A stretch of 11,094 bases of DNA from Leptotrichia sp. oral taxon 215 (lineage in GTDB: Bacteria > Fusobacteriota > Fusobacteriia > Fusobacteriales > Leptotrichiaceae): contig CAJPML010000013.1 of NCBI GenBank assembly GCA_905371725.1, forward strand, positions 1 to 11,094, written 5' to 3'. The translations under genes were made by a program, and so were the position numbers. The notes below the pieces were generated by a model. The model saw nothing but the letters and a program-made list of their open reading frames with translations, was not told the DNA's origin and made no database searches. Shown here piece after piece: positions 1 to 7,533 of the stretch. The number at the start of each line of letters is the position of its first letter. Within the stretch, counting starts at the first letter, position 1.

Positions 1-38
1 ACTGTTTTATATATTGTATTTTTACTATTTTGAGACAT
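1..38 (-). CDS. Possible 5' end of a gene downstream of lspA (partial)
   Basis: An ATG at 36-38 (minus strand) opens a frame that stays open to the window edge and reads MSQNSKNTIYKT. It starts 10 nt after the lspA stop, as the next gene of an operon would. No good Shine-Dalgarno is present; the closest is GGTGG directly abutting the ATG. Twelve codons are too few to recognise a family, and the frame could be chance. lspA is often followed by another gene in the same direction, so a real gene is plausible but unproven. Confidence 0.22.
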   Translation of the reverse strand, partial: MSQNSKNTIYKT

Positions 39-48
39 CCACCATAGA

Positions 49-516
49 CTATTTTTTATTCTTTTCCATATGTTTTCTTACTAAGTAGTCAATTACAATA
101 ATATAAATACCAATATGCACATACATATCAGCAACATTAAAGACAAAACTCCATAATCCATTAAAGTCTATCATGTCCACGACAAATCCCCTAAAAATTC
201 TGTCAATCATATTTCCTACAGCACCTGCTGCTACTACAGAGACCCCTATTTTTGTCCATTTTGTATAATTCTTAAAATTTTTATATTCTGTAAATACTAC
301 ATATCCTAATAAAATTAAACTGACAATTGTAAATACCCCAATTTTTCCTTGAAACAGTCCAAAAATTCCTCCATGATTTTCCACATAGGTAAAGTGAAAA
401 AATCCCTGTATAACCGGTATTGAATATCCAATTTTTCCTTCTGCTACAGCTAACATTTCAGACTTTGTAAACTGGTCAATCACTGTAAGGACTGTAATAA
501 TTATTATATAAAGCAT
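49..516 (-). CDS. lspA: Lipoprotein signal peptidase (signal peptidase II)
   Basis: This is an inner-membrane aspartyl protease that cleaves the signal peptide of diacylglyceryl-modified prolipoproteins after Lgt has acted. The 155-aa length is normal for the family. It has the four expected membrane segments (about residues 2-13, 58-75, 90-105 and 130-147). Family motifs are visible: DQFTK at 14-18, the N-x-G-G-x-F segment at 47-52, GNMIDR at 101-106, VVDMIDF at 112-118 with catalytic Asp114, and FNVADMYVHIG at 126-136 with catalytic Asp130. All key residues are present, so it should be active. The ATG start has an AAGGAAGG ribosome binding site 4 to 7 nt upstream. It lies 93 nt downstream of ileS in the same direction, a pairing common in many bacteria, with a hairpin between them. 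No separate promoter is evident, so it probably depends on readthrough from ileS. Confidence 0.97.
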   Translation of the reverse strand: MLYIIIITVLTVIDQFTKSEMLAVAEGKIGYSIPVIQGFFHFTYVENHGGIFGLFQGKIGVFTIVSLILLGYVVFTEYKNFKNYTKWTKIGVSVVAAGAVGNMIDRIFRGFVVDMIDFNGLWSFVFNVADMYVHIGIYIIVIDYLVRKHMEKNKK

Positions 517-561
517 ATTTCCTTCCTTTTCTTTATTTTTGAAAAAATAAATTTCTTTTTT

Positions 562-599
562 GACTTATTTATGAGTATTTAAACACCCATAAATAAGCC
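562..599 (-). terminator. Intergenic hairpin between ileS and lspA (terminator-like or attenuating)
   Basis: In minus-strand RNA, bases 599-585 pair with 576-562 as a 15-bp stem with an 8-nt loop (577-584). Two of the pairs are G-U wobbles (598/563 and 587/574). In plus-strand RNA these would be A-C mismatches, so the structure is built for the ileS-to-lspA direction. The stem is mostly A-U. An A-run, not a U-run, follows it directly, and a U-rich stretch comes only about 10 nt later (541-552). It is therefore not a textbook intrinsic terminator and may be partial, an attenuator or an mRNA-stabilising end. Confidence 0.45.
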
Positions 600-609
600 A
601 TTCTGTTTA

Positions 610-3405
610 TTATTTTTCCAAAGAATTAAGAACTTTAGCACATCTTGGACATACATCATTATGTTCATGGTCATGTCCAACTTCTTCATCATATTTCCAG
701 CATCTTTCACATTTTTCTCCAGATGCTTTTTCTACAGCAATAGTGATTCCCTCTATTTCACTTTTCTGTAGTTTCTCATTTACAAATCTCACCTGCGAAA
801 CAATGAACAGATCAGAAACTTCAGCTTCTGTATATTCTTTCAGGAATGCGTATTCATCATTTGATATATTCAGCAGAACTTTTGCATCAAGTGAATGTCC
901 TATCATTCCGGTCTGTCTTTCAGTTTCAAGTTTTTTGTTAACTTCTTTTCTTAAATGATATATCTTCTCCCATTTTTTAGCAAGCTCCTCATTTTTGTAT
1001 TCAGGATTTGCTTCAATCCATGAACTTAAATGTACACTTTCTTCCTCTTTTATGCTTTCAGGTATTCTTTCCCAGATTTCTTCTGCTGTAAATGACAGTA
1101 CAGGAGAAATTACCCTTACAAGCACTCTCAGTACTTCTGTCAGTACAGTCTGTGCACTTCTTCTTTCAGGCGACTTTTTATTTTCACAGTAAAGTCTGTC
1201 TTTTACTATATCCAGATAGAAGGAAGACATTTCAATCGAACAGAAATATGTTATTTCCTGGAATAGACTGTAGAATTCATATCTATCATAATATTTTGTA
1301 GTCTTTTCCTTCAATTCTTCAAGCTTATGCATAGCCCATCTGTCTATTTCAAACATATCATTATAGTCGACCTTGTCTTCTGAATAGTTAAAATCACTTA
1401 AATTTCCCATAAGGAATCTTGCAGTATTTCTTATTCTTCTATATGCGTCAGACATTTGCTGTAATATATTTTCAGAAATTCTTACATCTTCCCTGTAATC
1501 TACTGAAGACACCCAAAGTCTTAGAATGTCAGCTCCATATTTTTCAGTAATGTCTTTAGGAAGTATTGTATTCCCTAATGACTTGGACATTTTTCTACCT
1601 TGCCCATCCATTACAAATCCATGGGTAAGTATTCTTCTATACGGTGCATCCTTTGTACTTGCTATCGATGTCAGCAATGATGACTGGAACCATCCTCTAT
1701 GCTGGTCACTTCCTTCAAGGTAAAGGTCTGCCGGTCTTGGCAATTCCCTTGGCACAAGTACTCCTCTATGTGAAACCCCTGAATCAAACCATACGTCCAT
1801 AATACTTCTTTCTTTTCTTAACGGAATATTTTTCAGATTGTATTTTTCAAGCAGTTCATCTCCTATAATTTCTTCAGCTTCATATTTCCACCATATGTCT
1901 GTTCCCTCTTTTTTTACTAATTCAATAACTTTATCCATTATTTCAGGCTCATATATAACTTCATTTGTTTCCCTGTTGTAGAAAATAGGTATCGGTACTC
2001 CCCATACTCTCTGTCTTGAAATAGTCCAATCAGGTCTTGTTTCAAGCATTGCATTGATTCTATTCTTCCCCCATTCAGGAACAAATTCAACATTCTTCAG
2101 TGCATCCAGTGCATTCTGTCTTATATCACTTTCATCAACACTTATAAACCATTGTTCAGTAGCCCTGAAAATTACAGGTTTTTTACTTCTCCAGTCGTGA
2201 GGATATGAATGGGTAAATTTACTGTGGTGAAGCAGATGTCCGCTTTCAGTAAGGTCTTCCACTATTACATTACTTGCCTTCGCATAAAACATTCCCTCAT
2301 ATTTCCCTGCTTCTTTTGTCATGTGACCTTTATCATCAACAGGCGACAGTATTCCTATGTTATATTTCAAGGAATAGTTGTAGTCATCTACCCCATGTCC
2401 AGGTGCAGTATGGACTGCTCCTGTTCCTGCATCTGCAGTTACATAGTCTCCAAGCATTACAAGTCCATCCCTGTCTAAAAACGGATGTCTGTAATGAGTT
2501 CTTTCAATCTCTGTTCCCTTAAATTCCTTTAGCAGTTCATAGGATAATCCTAGTGTCGAAAATACTGTTTCAGAAAGACTTTTTGCTAAAATCAGGTTTC
2601 CTTTTTCTGTCTTATAAACCCCATAATCAAATTCAGGGTGCAGGAAAACTCCCAAATTCGCAGGCAATGTCCATGGTGTAGTTGTCCATATTAGGATACT
2701 TGCTTCATTTACTCCAAGTTTATCAAGTAAATCCTGTTTCCCTTCAAATTTAACATAAATCGAGTGTGATTCTACATCTTTATACTCAATTTCTGCTTCA
2801 GCGAGTGCTGTTTCTGTTGTTGGTGACCAGTATACAGGTTTCAGTCCTTTATATATATATCCATTTTCATATATTTCCTTGAATACTTTCAGCTGTTCTG
2901 CCTCATATTCAGGTCTTAATGTAATATATGGGTCTTCCCAGTTTCCTAAAATTCCTAATCTTATAAATTCAGCCTTCTGCTTTTCTACCCATTTAAGTGC
3001 GTATTTCTTACATTCCTGCCTTATCTGGAGCGGAGACATAGTCTTTGCTTTTTCTCCAAGTTCCTCCATGATTTTCCATTCTATCGGCAGTCCATGCGTA
3101 TCCCATCCAGGAATATATGGAGCATTGTAACCTCTCAGCCTTTTGTATTTTAGAATTATATCCTTAAGCACTTTATTTAGGGCATGTCCTATATGAATAC
3201 TACCATTTGCATATGGCGGTCCATCATGCAATATGAAAAAACCTTTATCTTCTTTCAGAGATTTTTCATAGATATTTGCCTTATTCCAGTCCCTTAAAGT
3301 AATTGGCTCCTTCTGAGCCAGATTTGCTTTCATTTTAAAGCTTGTTTTCGGTAAATTTAGCGTTCCGGCATAATCAACCTTTTCAACATTCTGTTCTTCT
3401 GACAT
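610..3405 (-). CDS. ileS: Isoleucyl-tRNA synthetase
   Basis: This cytoplasmic class I aminoacyl-tRNA synthetase charges tRNA-Ile and edits mischarged valine. From the chosen start it is 931 aa, the usual size. The Rossmann-fold motif [11 protein letters not shown] is at residues 64-74 and KMSKS at 605-609. The CP1 editing domain is marked by [11 protein letters not shown] at 240-250 and a later GHGVDDY segment. A helical anticodon-binding domain follows, and the C-terminal zinc site has Cys899, Cys902, Cys919 and Cys922 (CERC...CPRC). The frame continues upstream to an ATG at 3459, but that 18-residue extension has no family counterpart I recognise. The ATG at 3405 has GGAGGAG just upstream (3408-3414) and gives the [19 protein letters not shown] start, so I prefer it. 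It lies 84 nt downstream of the lactate permease, which leaves too little room for a full T-box leader. The C-terminal zinc motif suggests the IleS1 (bacterial) type; that is an inference. Confidence 0.97.
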   Translation of the reverse strand: MSEEQNVEKVDYAGTLNLPKTSFKMKANLAQKEPITLRDWNKANIYEKSLKEDKGFFILHDGPPYANGSIHIGHALNKVLKDIILKYKRLRGYNAPYIPGWDTHGLPIEWKIMEELGEKAKTMSPLQIRQECKKYALKWVEKQKAEFIRLGILGNWEDPYITLRPEYEAEQLKVFKEIYENGYIYKGLKPVYWSPTTETALAEAEIEYKDVESHSIYVKFEGKQDLLDKLGVNEASILIWTTTPWTLPANLGVFLHPEFDYGVYKTEKGNLILAKSLSETVFSTLGLSYELLKEFKGTEIERTHYRHPFLDRDGLVMLGDYVTADAGTGAVHTAPGHGVDDYNYSLKYNIGILSPVDDKGHMTKEAGKYEGMFYAKASNVIVEDLTESGHLLHHSKFTHSYPHDWRSKKPVIFRATEQWFISVDESDIRQNALDALKNVEFVPEWGKNRINAMLETRPDWTISRQRVWGVPIPIFYNRETNEVIYEPEIMDKVIELVKKEGTDIWWKYEAEEIIGDELLEKYNLKNIPLRKERSIMDVWFDSGVSHRGVLVPRELPRPADLYLEGSDQHRGWFQSSLLTSIASTKDAPYRRILTHGFVMDGQGRKMSKSLGNTILPKDITEKYGADILRLWVSSVDYREDVRISENILQQMSDAYRRIRNTARFLMGNLSDFNYSEDKVDYNDMFEIDRWAMHKLEELKEKTTKYYDRYEFYSLFQEITYFCSIEMSSFYLDIVKDRLYCENKKSPERRSAQTVLTEVLRVLVRVISPVLSFTAEEIWERIPESIKEEESVHLSSWIEANPEYKNEELAKKWEKIYHLRKEVNKKLETERQTGMIGHSLDAKVLLNISNDEYAFLKEYTEAEVSDLFIVSQVRFVNEKLQKSEIEGITIAVEKASGEKCERCWKYDEEVGHDHEHNDVCPRCAKVLNSLEK

Positions 3406-3407
3406 TT

Positions 3408-3414
3408 CTCCTCC
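3408..3414 (-). promoter_or_regulatory. Ribosome binding site that decides the ileS start
   Basis: GGAGGAG on the minus strand ends 2 nt before the ATG at 3403-3405, with the GGAGG core 4 nt away. It is the only strong anti-16S complement in the lctP-ileS gap. It supports translation from 3405 rather than from the upstream in-frame ATG at 3459. Confidence 0.75.
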
Positions 3415-3489
3415 AATTTTTTTGTTGTCTATATTTTTGTTATTTATATGAGGGCCCATCGCCGCCCTTATTTTAATATTTTTTTATAA

Positions 3490-5064
3490 TTAAGCTATCA
3501 TTCCACTTCCGACAAATACAAGTACACCTAAAATTATTGCGTAAACTACTGAATATTTAATAGTAAATTTCAGCATATCCCCTTCCTGCCCTACAAGTCC
3601 AACAGTAGAAGCCGCTATGGCAATATTCTGAGGCGATATCATCTTTCCTCCAGTTGCTCCTGCAGTGTTTGAAGCTATAAACAATGATTTCAGCATATCG
3701 CTTCCAGGTTTCAGCCCTTCAGCAACGCTATGCTGCAGATCCCCAAACAGCAGGTTTGACGACAGGTCACTTCCTGTAACAAATGTCCCTATTGTTCCAA
3801 GGAATGGTGAAATCAATGGGAATCCTTTTCCTGTAAGACTTACAAATCCATCGGCTATGCTCTGTATCATTCCGCTATGTTTCATAACAACAGACAATGC
3901 AACTATTCCCATGATTACTGTTAATGAAGGTATTTTATGGACTGTCGTATGCCATAATACTTCCCCCATATCTTTTATTTTAGCCCTTTGTATAAATCCT
4001 GCAATTACTGTTGCTAGAAATAAAGGTGCCGCAGGAGCCAGTAACCACTTAAATGTTACACTCGGATCTCCTCCATCCTTAAACCATGTTGCCTGATTTC
4101 CTAAAGCAAAGTTAAATTTAGTAGTAGTAGGTTCCAGCATTTCGTGTATATGCGCCACAACTGGACTTGTTCCTACTATAAGTACTATCATTAAAATATA
4201 AGGCAGCCATGCAAGAAATGCTTCCTGCCCTGTAACATAGGCTTTTTCAAACCCTTCGTCATTTTTAACAAACATTTTTATAGATACTATCATTAATATC
4301 ATTGCAAGCAAGCTCGATAATATTGTTGTAAGCTCTGCTCCCATTGTAAATGCTATTATAGGCTGTATGAGATATCCCAATATTGAAGCTAAAATTACCG
4401 GAACTATTCCTTTTCCAAATGCAGGATTTTTTCCACCTTCTATTTCCTTGTTTGCCATTTGAACGATAATAAATGGAATCAGGCATGTCAATATTAACAA
4501 TAACAATGATGTAAACAGAGGTGTGAAGTTTCCTGCCTTGTCAAGCCCGAGTTTTGAAACCATTGTAGTAACAGGCAGTCCCACTGTTCCAAATGCAGTA
4601 GGTGTAGAATTTGCTATAAGGCATATTAATGCTGCATTCAGCGGATTAAATCCTAATGAAACCATTATTGCCGCTGGAATTGCAACTGCAGTTCCATATC
4701 CTGCTATACCTTCTATAAATCCTCCAAATCCCCATGCTAACACTAATGCCTGTGCTCTTTTATCTGTCGTTATATTTCCCAGCATTTTTTTAACTGTTTC
4801 TATTTTCCCCGTTTTTACTGACAGATCATACGCGAATAACGCCGCAATAACTACAAATCCTATTGGCATCCATGCCACTGCAAATCCTTCCAGTATCGAA
4901 GCAAGTATTCCCTGTACCGGCATTCTCCACGCCGGAACAATAAACGTCAAGATAATCGCAGTCAGCAAACTTGTATACGCACTGAACATAGCAGATTTTT
5001 TAAGACCTGCCAATAAAACCAAAAACAATATTATAGGCACAAGCCCGATTAAAAATAAACTCAT
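3490..5064 (-). CDS. lctP: L-lactate permease family transporter
   Basis: This is a polytopic inner-membrane symporter of the lactate permease family (LctP/LldP/GlcA), expected to move lactate, and possibly glycolate, with protons. It has 524 aa, near the usual length, and about a dozen hydrophobic segments. The family signature WGFGGFIEGIAGYGTAVAIP lies at residues 111-130, followed by ANSTPTAFGTVGLPV at 151-165. The conserved C-terminal part has FVTGSDLSSN at 428-437 and NTAGATGGKMISPQN at 466-480. The ATG at 5064 has AGAAGG about 8 nt upstream. It lies 52 nt downstream of tex and 84 nt upstream of ileS, all in the same direction. No lactate dehydrogenase or LldR-type regulator is adjacent. 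Substrate choice between lactate and glycolate cannot be decided from sequence alone. In a lactate-forming fermenter it could serve export as well as uptake; that is an inference. Confidence 0.93.
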   Translation of the reverse strand: MSLFLIGLVPIILFLVLLAGLKKSAMFSAYTSLLTAIILTFIVPAWRMPVQGILASILEGFAVAWMPIGFVVIAALFAYDLSVKTGKIETVKKMLGNITTDKRAQALVLAWGFGGFIEGIAGYGTAVAIPAAIMVSLGFNPLNAALICLIANSTPTAFGTVGLPVTTMVSKLGLDKAGNFTPLFTSLLLLILTCLIPFIIVQMANKEIEGGKNPAFGKGIVPVILASILGYLIQPIIAFTMGAELTTILSSLLAMILMIVSIKMFVKNDEGFEKAYVTGQEAFLAWLPYILMIVLIVGTSPVVAHIHEMLEPTTTKFNFALGNQATWFKDGGDPSVTFKWLLAPAAPLFLATVIAGFIQRAKIKDMGEVLWHTTVHKIPSLTVIMGIVALSVVMKHSGMIQSIADGFVSLTGKGFPLISPFLGTIGTFVTGSDLSSNLLFGDLQHSVAEGLKPGSDMLKSLFIASNTAGATGGKMISPQNIAIAASTVGLVGQEGDMLKFTIKYSVVYAIILGVLVFVGSGMIA

Positions 5065-5116
5065 CTCTTTTACCTTCTTTCTCTATTTCATAATTTTAAT
5101 TAAACTACACCGGATA

Positions 5117-7282
5117 TTAAATACCTTTTCTTGTAAGCCCCACTCTTCCTCTTTCCCTGTCAAGCGACAAGATTTTAACTTTTATTATTTGTCCTACAGA
5201 TAATACTTTTGTAGGATCTGATACAAATTTATCAGATATCTGAGATATATGAATCAATGCATCGTTTTTCAGTCCGATATCTACGAAAACCCCAAATTTC
5301 GCAACATTTCTTACTGTACCTTCCAGAACCATCCCTTCCTTAAGATCATCCATATTCAGTATATCAGATCTCAATAAAGGCTTCTCAAATTCATCCCTCG
5401 GATCTCTTCTGTCCTTCAGAAGCGCTTCATATACATCCTTTGCAGTCTGAGGACCAAAATCATTTTCTTTTATAATTTTTTCCAGATTGACTGTTTTCAG
5501 TTTCTGTCTTACTTCATCCAGATTTTCCTTCAGGTCCGAAACCTTACATCCTGCTTCCTTCAATATTGTTTCCGCAACGTGATAGGATTCAGGGTGAATT
5601 ATTGTATTATCAAGAGGATTTTCACTGTCAGGCACTACTACAAATCCTGCCATCTGCTCAAACGCCTTATCCCCAAGACCTTTTACCTTTTTAAGCTGTT
5701 TTCTGTCTTTAAAGTCCCCATTTTCATGTCTATAATCTACAAGATTTTTAGCCACATTTTTCTTAATTCCTGATACAAAGCTCAGAAGTGCCCATGATGC
5801 AGTATTGATATTTACTCCCACATTATTTACCACATGCTCTATTGTCTGCTCCAGAGTTTCATTCAACTTTTTCTGATTTACGTCATGCTGGTACATTCCA
5901 ACTCCTATTGACTTCGGATCTATTTTTACTAGCTCAGCCATAGGATCCTGTATTCTTCTGGCTATTGAAATTGCACCTCTTGCAGTAACATCAAGTTCAG
6001 GAAACTCTTCTATTGCAAGCTTTGATGCAGAATACACTGACGCTCCCGCTTCACTTACTATCAGATAGGATACCTGTCTTTTTGCTTCTTTTATTACCTT
6101 CGCTACAAAACTTTCTGTTTCCCTTGATGCAGTACCGTTTCCTATTGCTATTATATCCACACCGTATTTATCAATATAGTTCAATATTTTCTTCTTAGCC
6201 TCGTCAAGCTGTCTCTGGTTATGCATTTCCTCAACCAGATAAAGAACATCATTTGTTTCATAGAATCCGTCCTTGTTTATTACAACCATCTTACATCCGG
6301 TTCTGTATCCCGGATCAAGACCCATAAGAGTTTTTTTAGATAACGGAGGTTGCAGCAGCAGTTTTTCCAGATTTTCAGAAAATATATTTATTGCTTCCTC
6401 TTCAGCTTTTTCAGTATATATATTTCTCACTTCATTTTTTATTGACGGATATGCAAGCCTGTCAAGGGAATCTTTTATAATTTCCCTGTAAAAATCTGTC
6501 AAATTTTTATTTCCGAATGATTTGAGTATAAAGTTCATTATAAATTCTTCCGTTTTTTCATCTATTTCTATATCAACTTTCAGAATTTTTTCCTTTTCCC
6601 CTCTGTTTAATGCCAGAATTCTATTTGAAGCCGCCTTTTCAATAGCTTCTGAATATTCATAATAATCCTGATACACGCCTTTTTCATCTTCGCCTTTATT
6701 CTTTTCAATTACTTTTGAAGTAAGTATTCCATATTTTGCAATTCTTTCCCTTAAAAATTCCCTTACTTTTATGTCTTCTGATATATTCTGTGCAATAATT
6801 AAATGTACTCCTTCAATTGCAGCTTCCACTGTAGGAACTTCTTCTGTAATATATTTTTCCGCTTCAGCCTTTAAGGAATCCATCGTTGTTTTAGGCAATA
6901 ATGCAAATATTGATAGGGGTTCCAGTCCCTGATCCTTTGCAATATCTGCTTTTGTCTTTTTTTTCTTCTTATACGGCAAGTACAGGTCTTCCACTTCCTG
7001 CAGCTTTAAAGCCTTAGTTATACTTGCTTTCAGCTCTTCAGTAAGTTTTCCCTGTTCTTCTATAAGCCTTATAACTTCTTCTTTTCTTTTTTCAAGATTT
7101 CTGTAATATGTAACTTTTTCAATTACTTCCCTTATCTGCTCTTCATCAAGATTTCCCGTAACTTCTTTTCTGTAACGTGCTATAAATGGAACTGTAGCAC
7201 CTTCATCAAAGAGGTTTACGGTATTTTCAACCTGTGACAATTTTAGATTTAATTCCTTTGCCACACTACTTAAAATTTCCAA
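5117..7282 (-). CDS. tex: Tex-family S1 RNA-binding transcription accessory protein
   Basis: This is a cytoplasmic nucleic-acid-binding protein of the Tex/Spt6-like family, thought to act on transcription complexes and RNA. The 721-aa length is standard. Order of domains: N-terminal helical Tex region (about 1-190, with VPFIARYRKEVTG at 31-43), YqgF/RNase H-like fold (about 316-445, starting at LMGLDPGYRTG), helix-hairpin-helix region (about 485-550, after the conserved YQHDVNQKKL at 464-473), and a C-terminal S1 domain (about 647-719, KFGVFVDIGLKNDALIHIS at 662-680). The S1 domain ends almost at the stop codon, with no basic tail. The start is TTG at 7280-7282, supported by GGAGG at 7290-7294 with a 7-nt gap. 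It is the first gene of the leftward group and is transcribed divergently from the accessory operon. Confidence 0.96.
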   Translation of the reverse strand: MEILSSVAKELNLKLSQVENTVNLFDEGATVPFIARYRKEVTGNLDEEQIREVIEKVTYYRNLEKRKEEVIRLIEEQGKLTEELKASITKALKLQEVEDLYLPYKKKKKTKADIAKDQGLEPLSIFALLPKTTMDSLKAEAEKYITEEVPTVEAAIEGVHLIIAQNISEDIKVREFLRERIAKYGILTSKVIEKNKGEDEKGVYQDYYEYSEAIEKAASNRILALNRGEKEKILKVDIEIDEKTEEFIMNFILKSFGNKNLTDFYREIIKDSLDRLAYPSIKNEVRNIYTEKAEEEAINIFSENLEKLLLQPPLSKKTLMGLDPGYRTGCKMVVINKDGFYETNDVLYLVEEMHNQRQLDEAKKKILNYIDKYGVDIIAIGNGTASRETESFVAKVIKEAKRQVSYLIVSEAGASVYSASKLAIEEFPELDVTARGAISIARRIQDPMAELVKIDPKSIGVGMYQHDVNQKKLNETLEQTIEHVVNNVGVNINTASWALLSFVSGIKKNVAKNLVDYRHENGDFKDRKQLKKVKGLGDKAFEQMAGFVVVPDSENPLDNTIIHPESYHVAETILKEAGCKVSDLKENLDEVRQKLKTVNLEKIIKENDFGPQTAKDVYEALLKDRRDPRDEFEKPLLRSDILNMDDLKEGMVLEGTVRNVAKFGVFVDIGLKNDALIHISQISDKFVSDPTKVLSVGQIIKVKILSLDRERGRVGLTRKGI

Positions 7283-7351
7283 GATTTTTCCTCCAACTAC
7301 TCTTTAAAATTTCTGTCTGTTATATATCTTTTATTCTATAATCTATTTAGT

Positions 7352-7380
7352 ATTTTAACATAATTTGAATAAAATGACTA
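7352..7380 (-). promoter_or_regulatory. tex: Candidate promoter for tex
   Basis: On the minus strand TAGTCA (7375-7380) is followed after 17 nt by TAAAAT (7352-7357), preceded by TGT to give an extended -10 (TGTTAAAAT). The -35 matches TTGACA at four of six positions. It lies about 70 nt upstream of the tex start codon. In such A+T-rich DNA promoter-like strings are common, so this is suggestive only. Confidence 0.4.
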
Positions 7381-7407
7381 GTTTTTCAAATATTTTTTTA
7401 AAAACTA
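7379..7407. repeat. 8-bp perfect inverted repeat between divergent promoters
   Basis: TAGTTTTT (7379-7386) and AAAAACTA (7400-7407) are exact inverted copies separated by 13 nt. The pair fills the space between the two proposed -35 elements, touching the tex -35 on the left and abutting TTGACT on the right. A direct TGACTA repeat (7375-7380 and 7409-7414) and a tandem ACTATTG/ACTATTA (7404-7417) overlap its ends. It could be an operator for a dimeric regulator or a chance feature of A+T-rich DNA. Confidence 0.35.
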
Positions 7408-7448
7408 TTGACTATTACAAATTGTTTATGATAAATTTAAGATATAAT
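7408..7448 (+). promoter_or_regulatory. Candidate promoter of the ATPase operon
   Basis: TTGACT (7408-7413) is a five-of-six -35 box. Sixteen nt later comes GATAAA (7430-7435), a four-of-six -10. An alternative pairs a perfect -10, TATAAT (7443-7448), with a weak TTGTTT (7422-7427) at a short 15-nt spacing. Either places the start of transcription roughly 20-40 nt before the strong Shine-Dalgarno at 7464. I cannot decide between them by eye. Confidence 0.45.
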
Positions 7449-7460
7449 AATATAAAAAAT

Positions 7461-7513
7461 TAAAGGAGGGTTTAAGGTATTGTTTTTCAAAAATATACAA
7501 AACAGTCCCTTTA
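7461..7513 (+). promoter_or_regulatory. Strong Shine-Dalgarno in a possible leader hairpin
   Basis: TAAAGGAGGG at 7461-7470 holds a perfect AGGAGG (7464-7469). Its first six bases (7461-7466) are complementary to CCTTTA at 7508-7513. With one bulged A, the pairing extends to 7468-7469 with 7507-7506. The hairpin would hide the Shine-Dalgarno and place the stem base 9 nt before the ATPase ATG at 7523. The loop is long (about 40 nt) and the stem short, so stability is uncertain. Confidence 0.3.
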
Positions 7514-7533
7514 CAATTTATTATGAATATTAA
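7480..7533 (+). CDS. Putative 17-codon leader peptide overlapping the ATPase start
   Basis: TTG at 7480-7482 lies 10 nt after the perfect AGGAGG at 7464-7469 and opens a frame encoding MFFKNIQNSPFTIYYEY, ending in TAA at 7531-7533. It overlaps the ATPase start by 11 nt in a different frame. The ATPase ATG at 7523 has no purine-rich sequence in the preceding 15-20 nt, so ribosomes ending at 7533 could back up and reinitiate at 7523. The peptide shows no domain and no run of one amino acid of the kind used in classic attenuators. It may be a real coupling leader or only the accidental frame after a ribosome-loading site. Confidence 0.35.
   Translation: MFFKNIQNSPFTIYYEY

Noticed and set aside
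743..3130. Several plus-strand frames of 65-89 codons within ileS
   Set aside because: All are antisense to a complete IleRS with intact motifs, and none has a recognisable product or start signal.
3406..3459. N-terminal 18-residue extension of IleRS starting at 3459
   Set aside because: The extension is low-complexity and lacks a clear ribosome binding site, while the ATG at 3405 has GGAGGAG directly upstream and gives a normal length.
3406..3489. T-box riboswitch in front of ileS
   Set aside because: The gap to the permease is only 84 nt and shows no T-box sequence or specifier structure, so a standard T-box leader does not fit.
3665..4096. A 143-codon plus-strand frame within the permease gene
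   Set aside because: It is fully antisense to the conserved C-terminal half of LctP and has no recognisable product.
4523..5203. A 226-codon plus-strand frame antisense to the permease start and tex end
   Set aside because: It lies over two confidently identified genes, its product is low-complexity and matches nothing I know, and it has no supporting ribosome binding site. It is a shadow of the opposite-strand coding.
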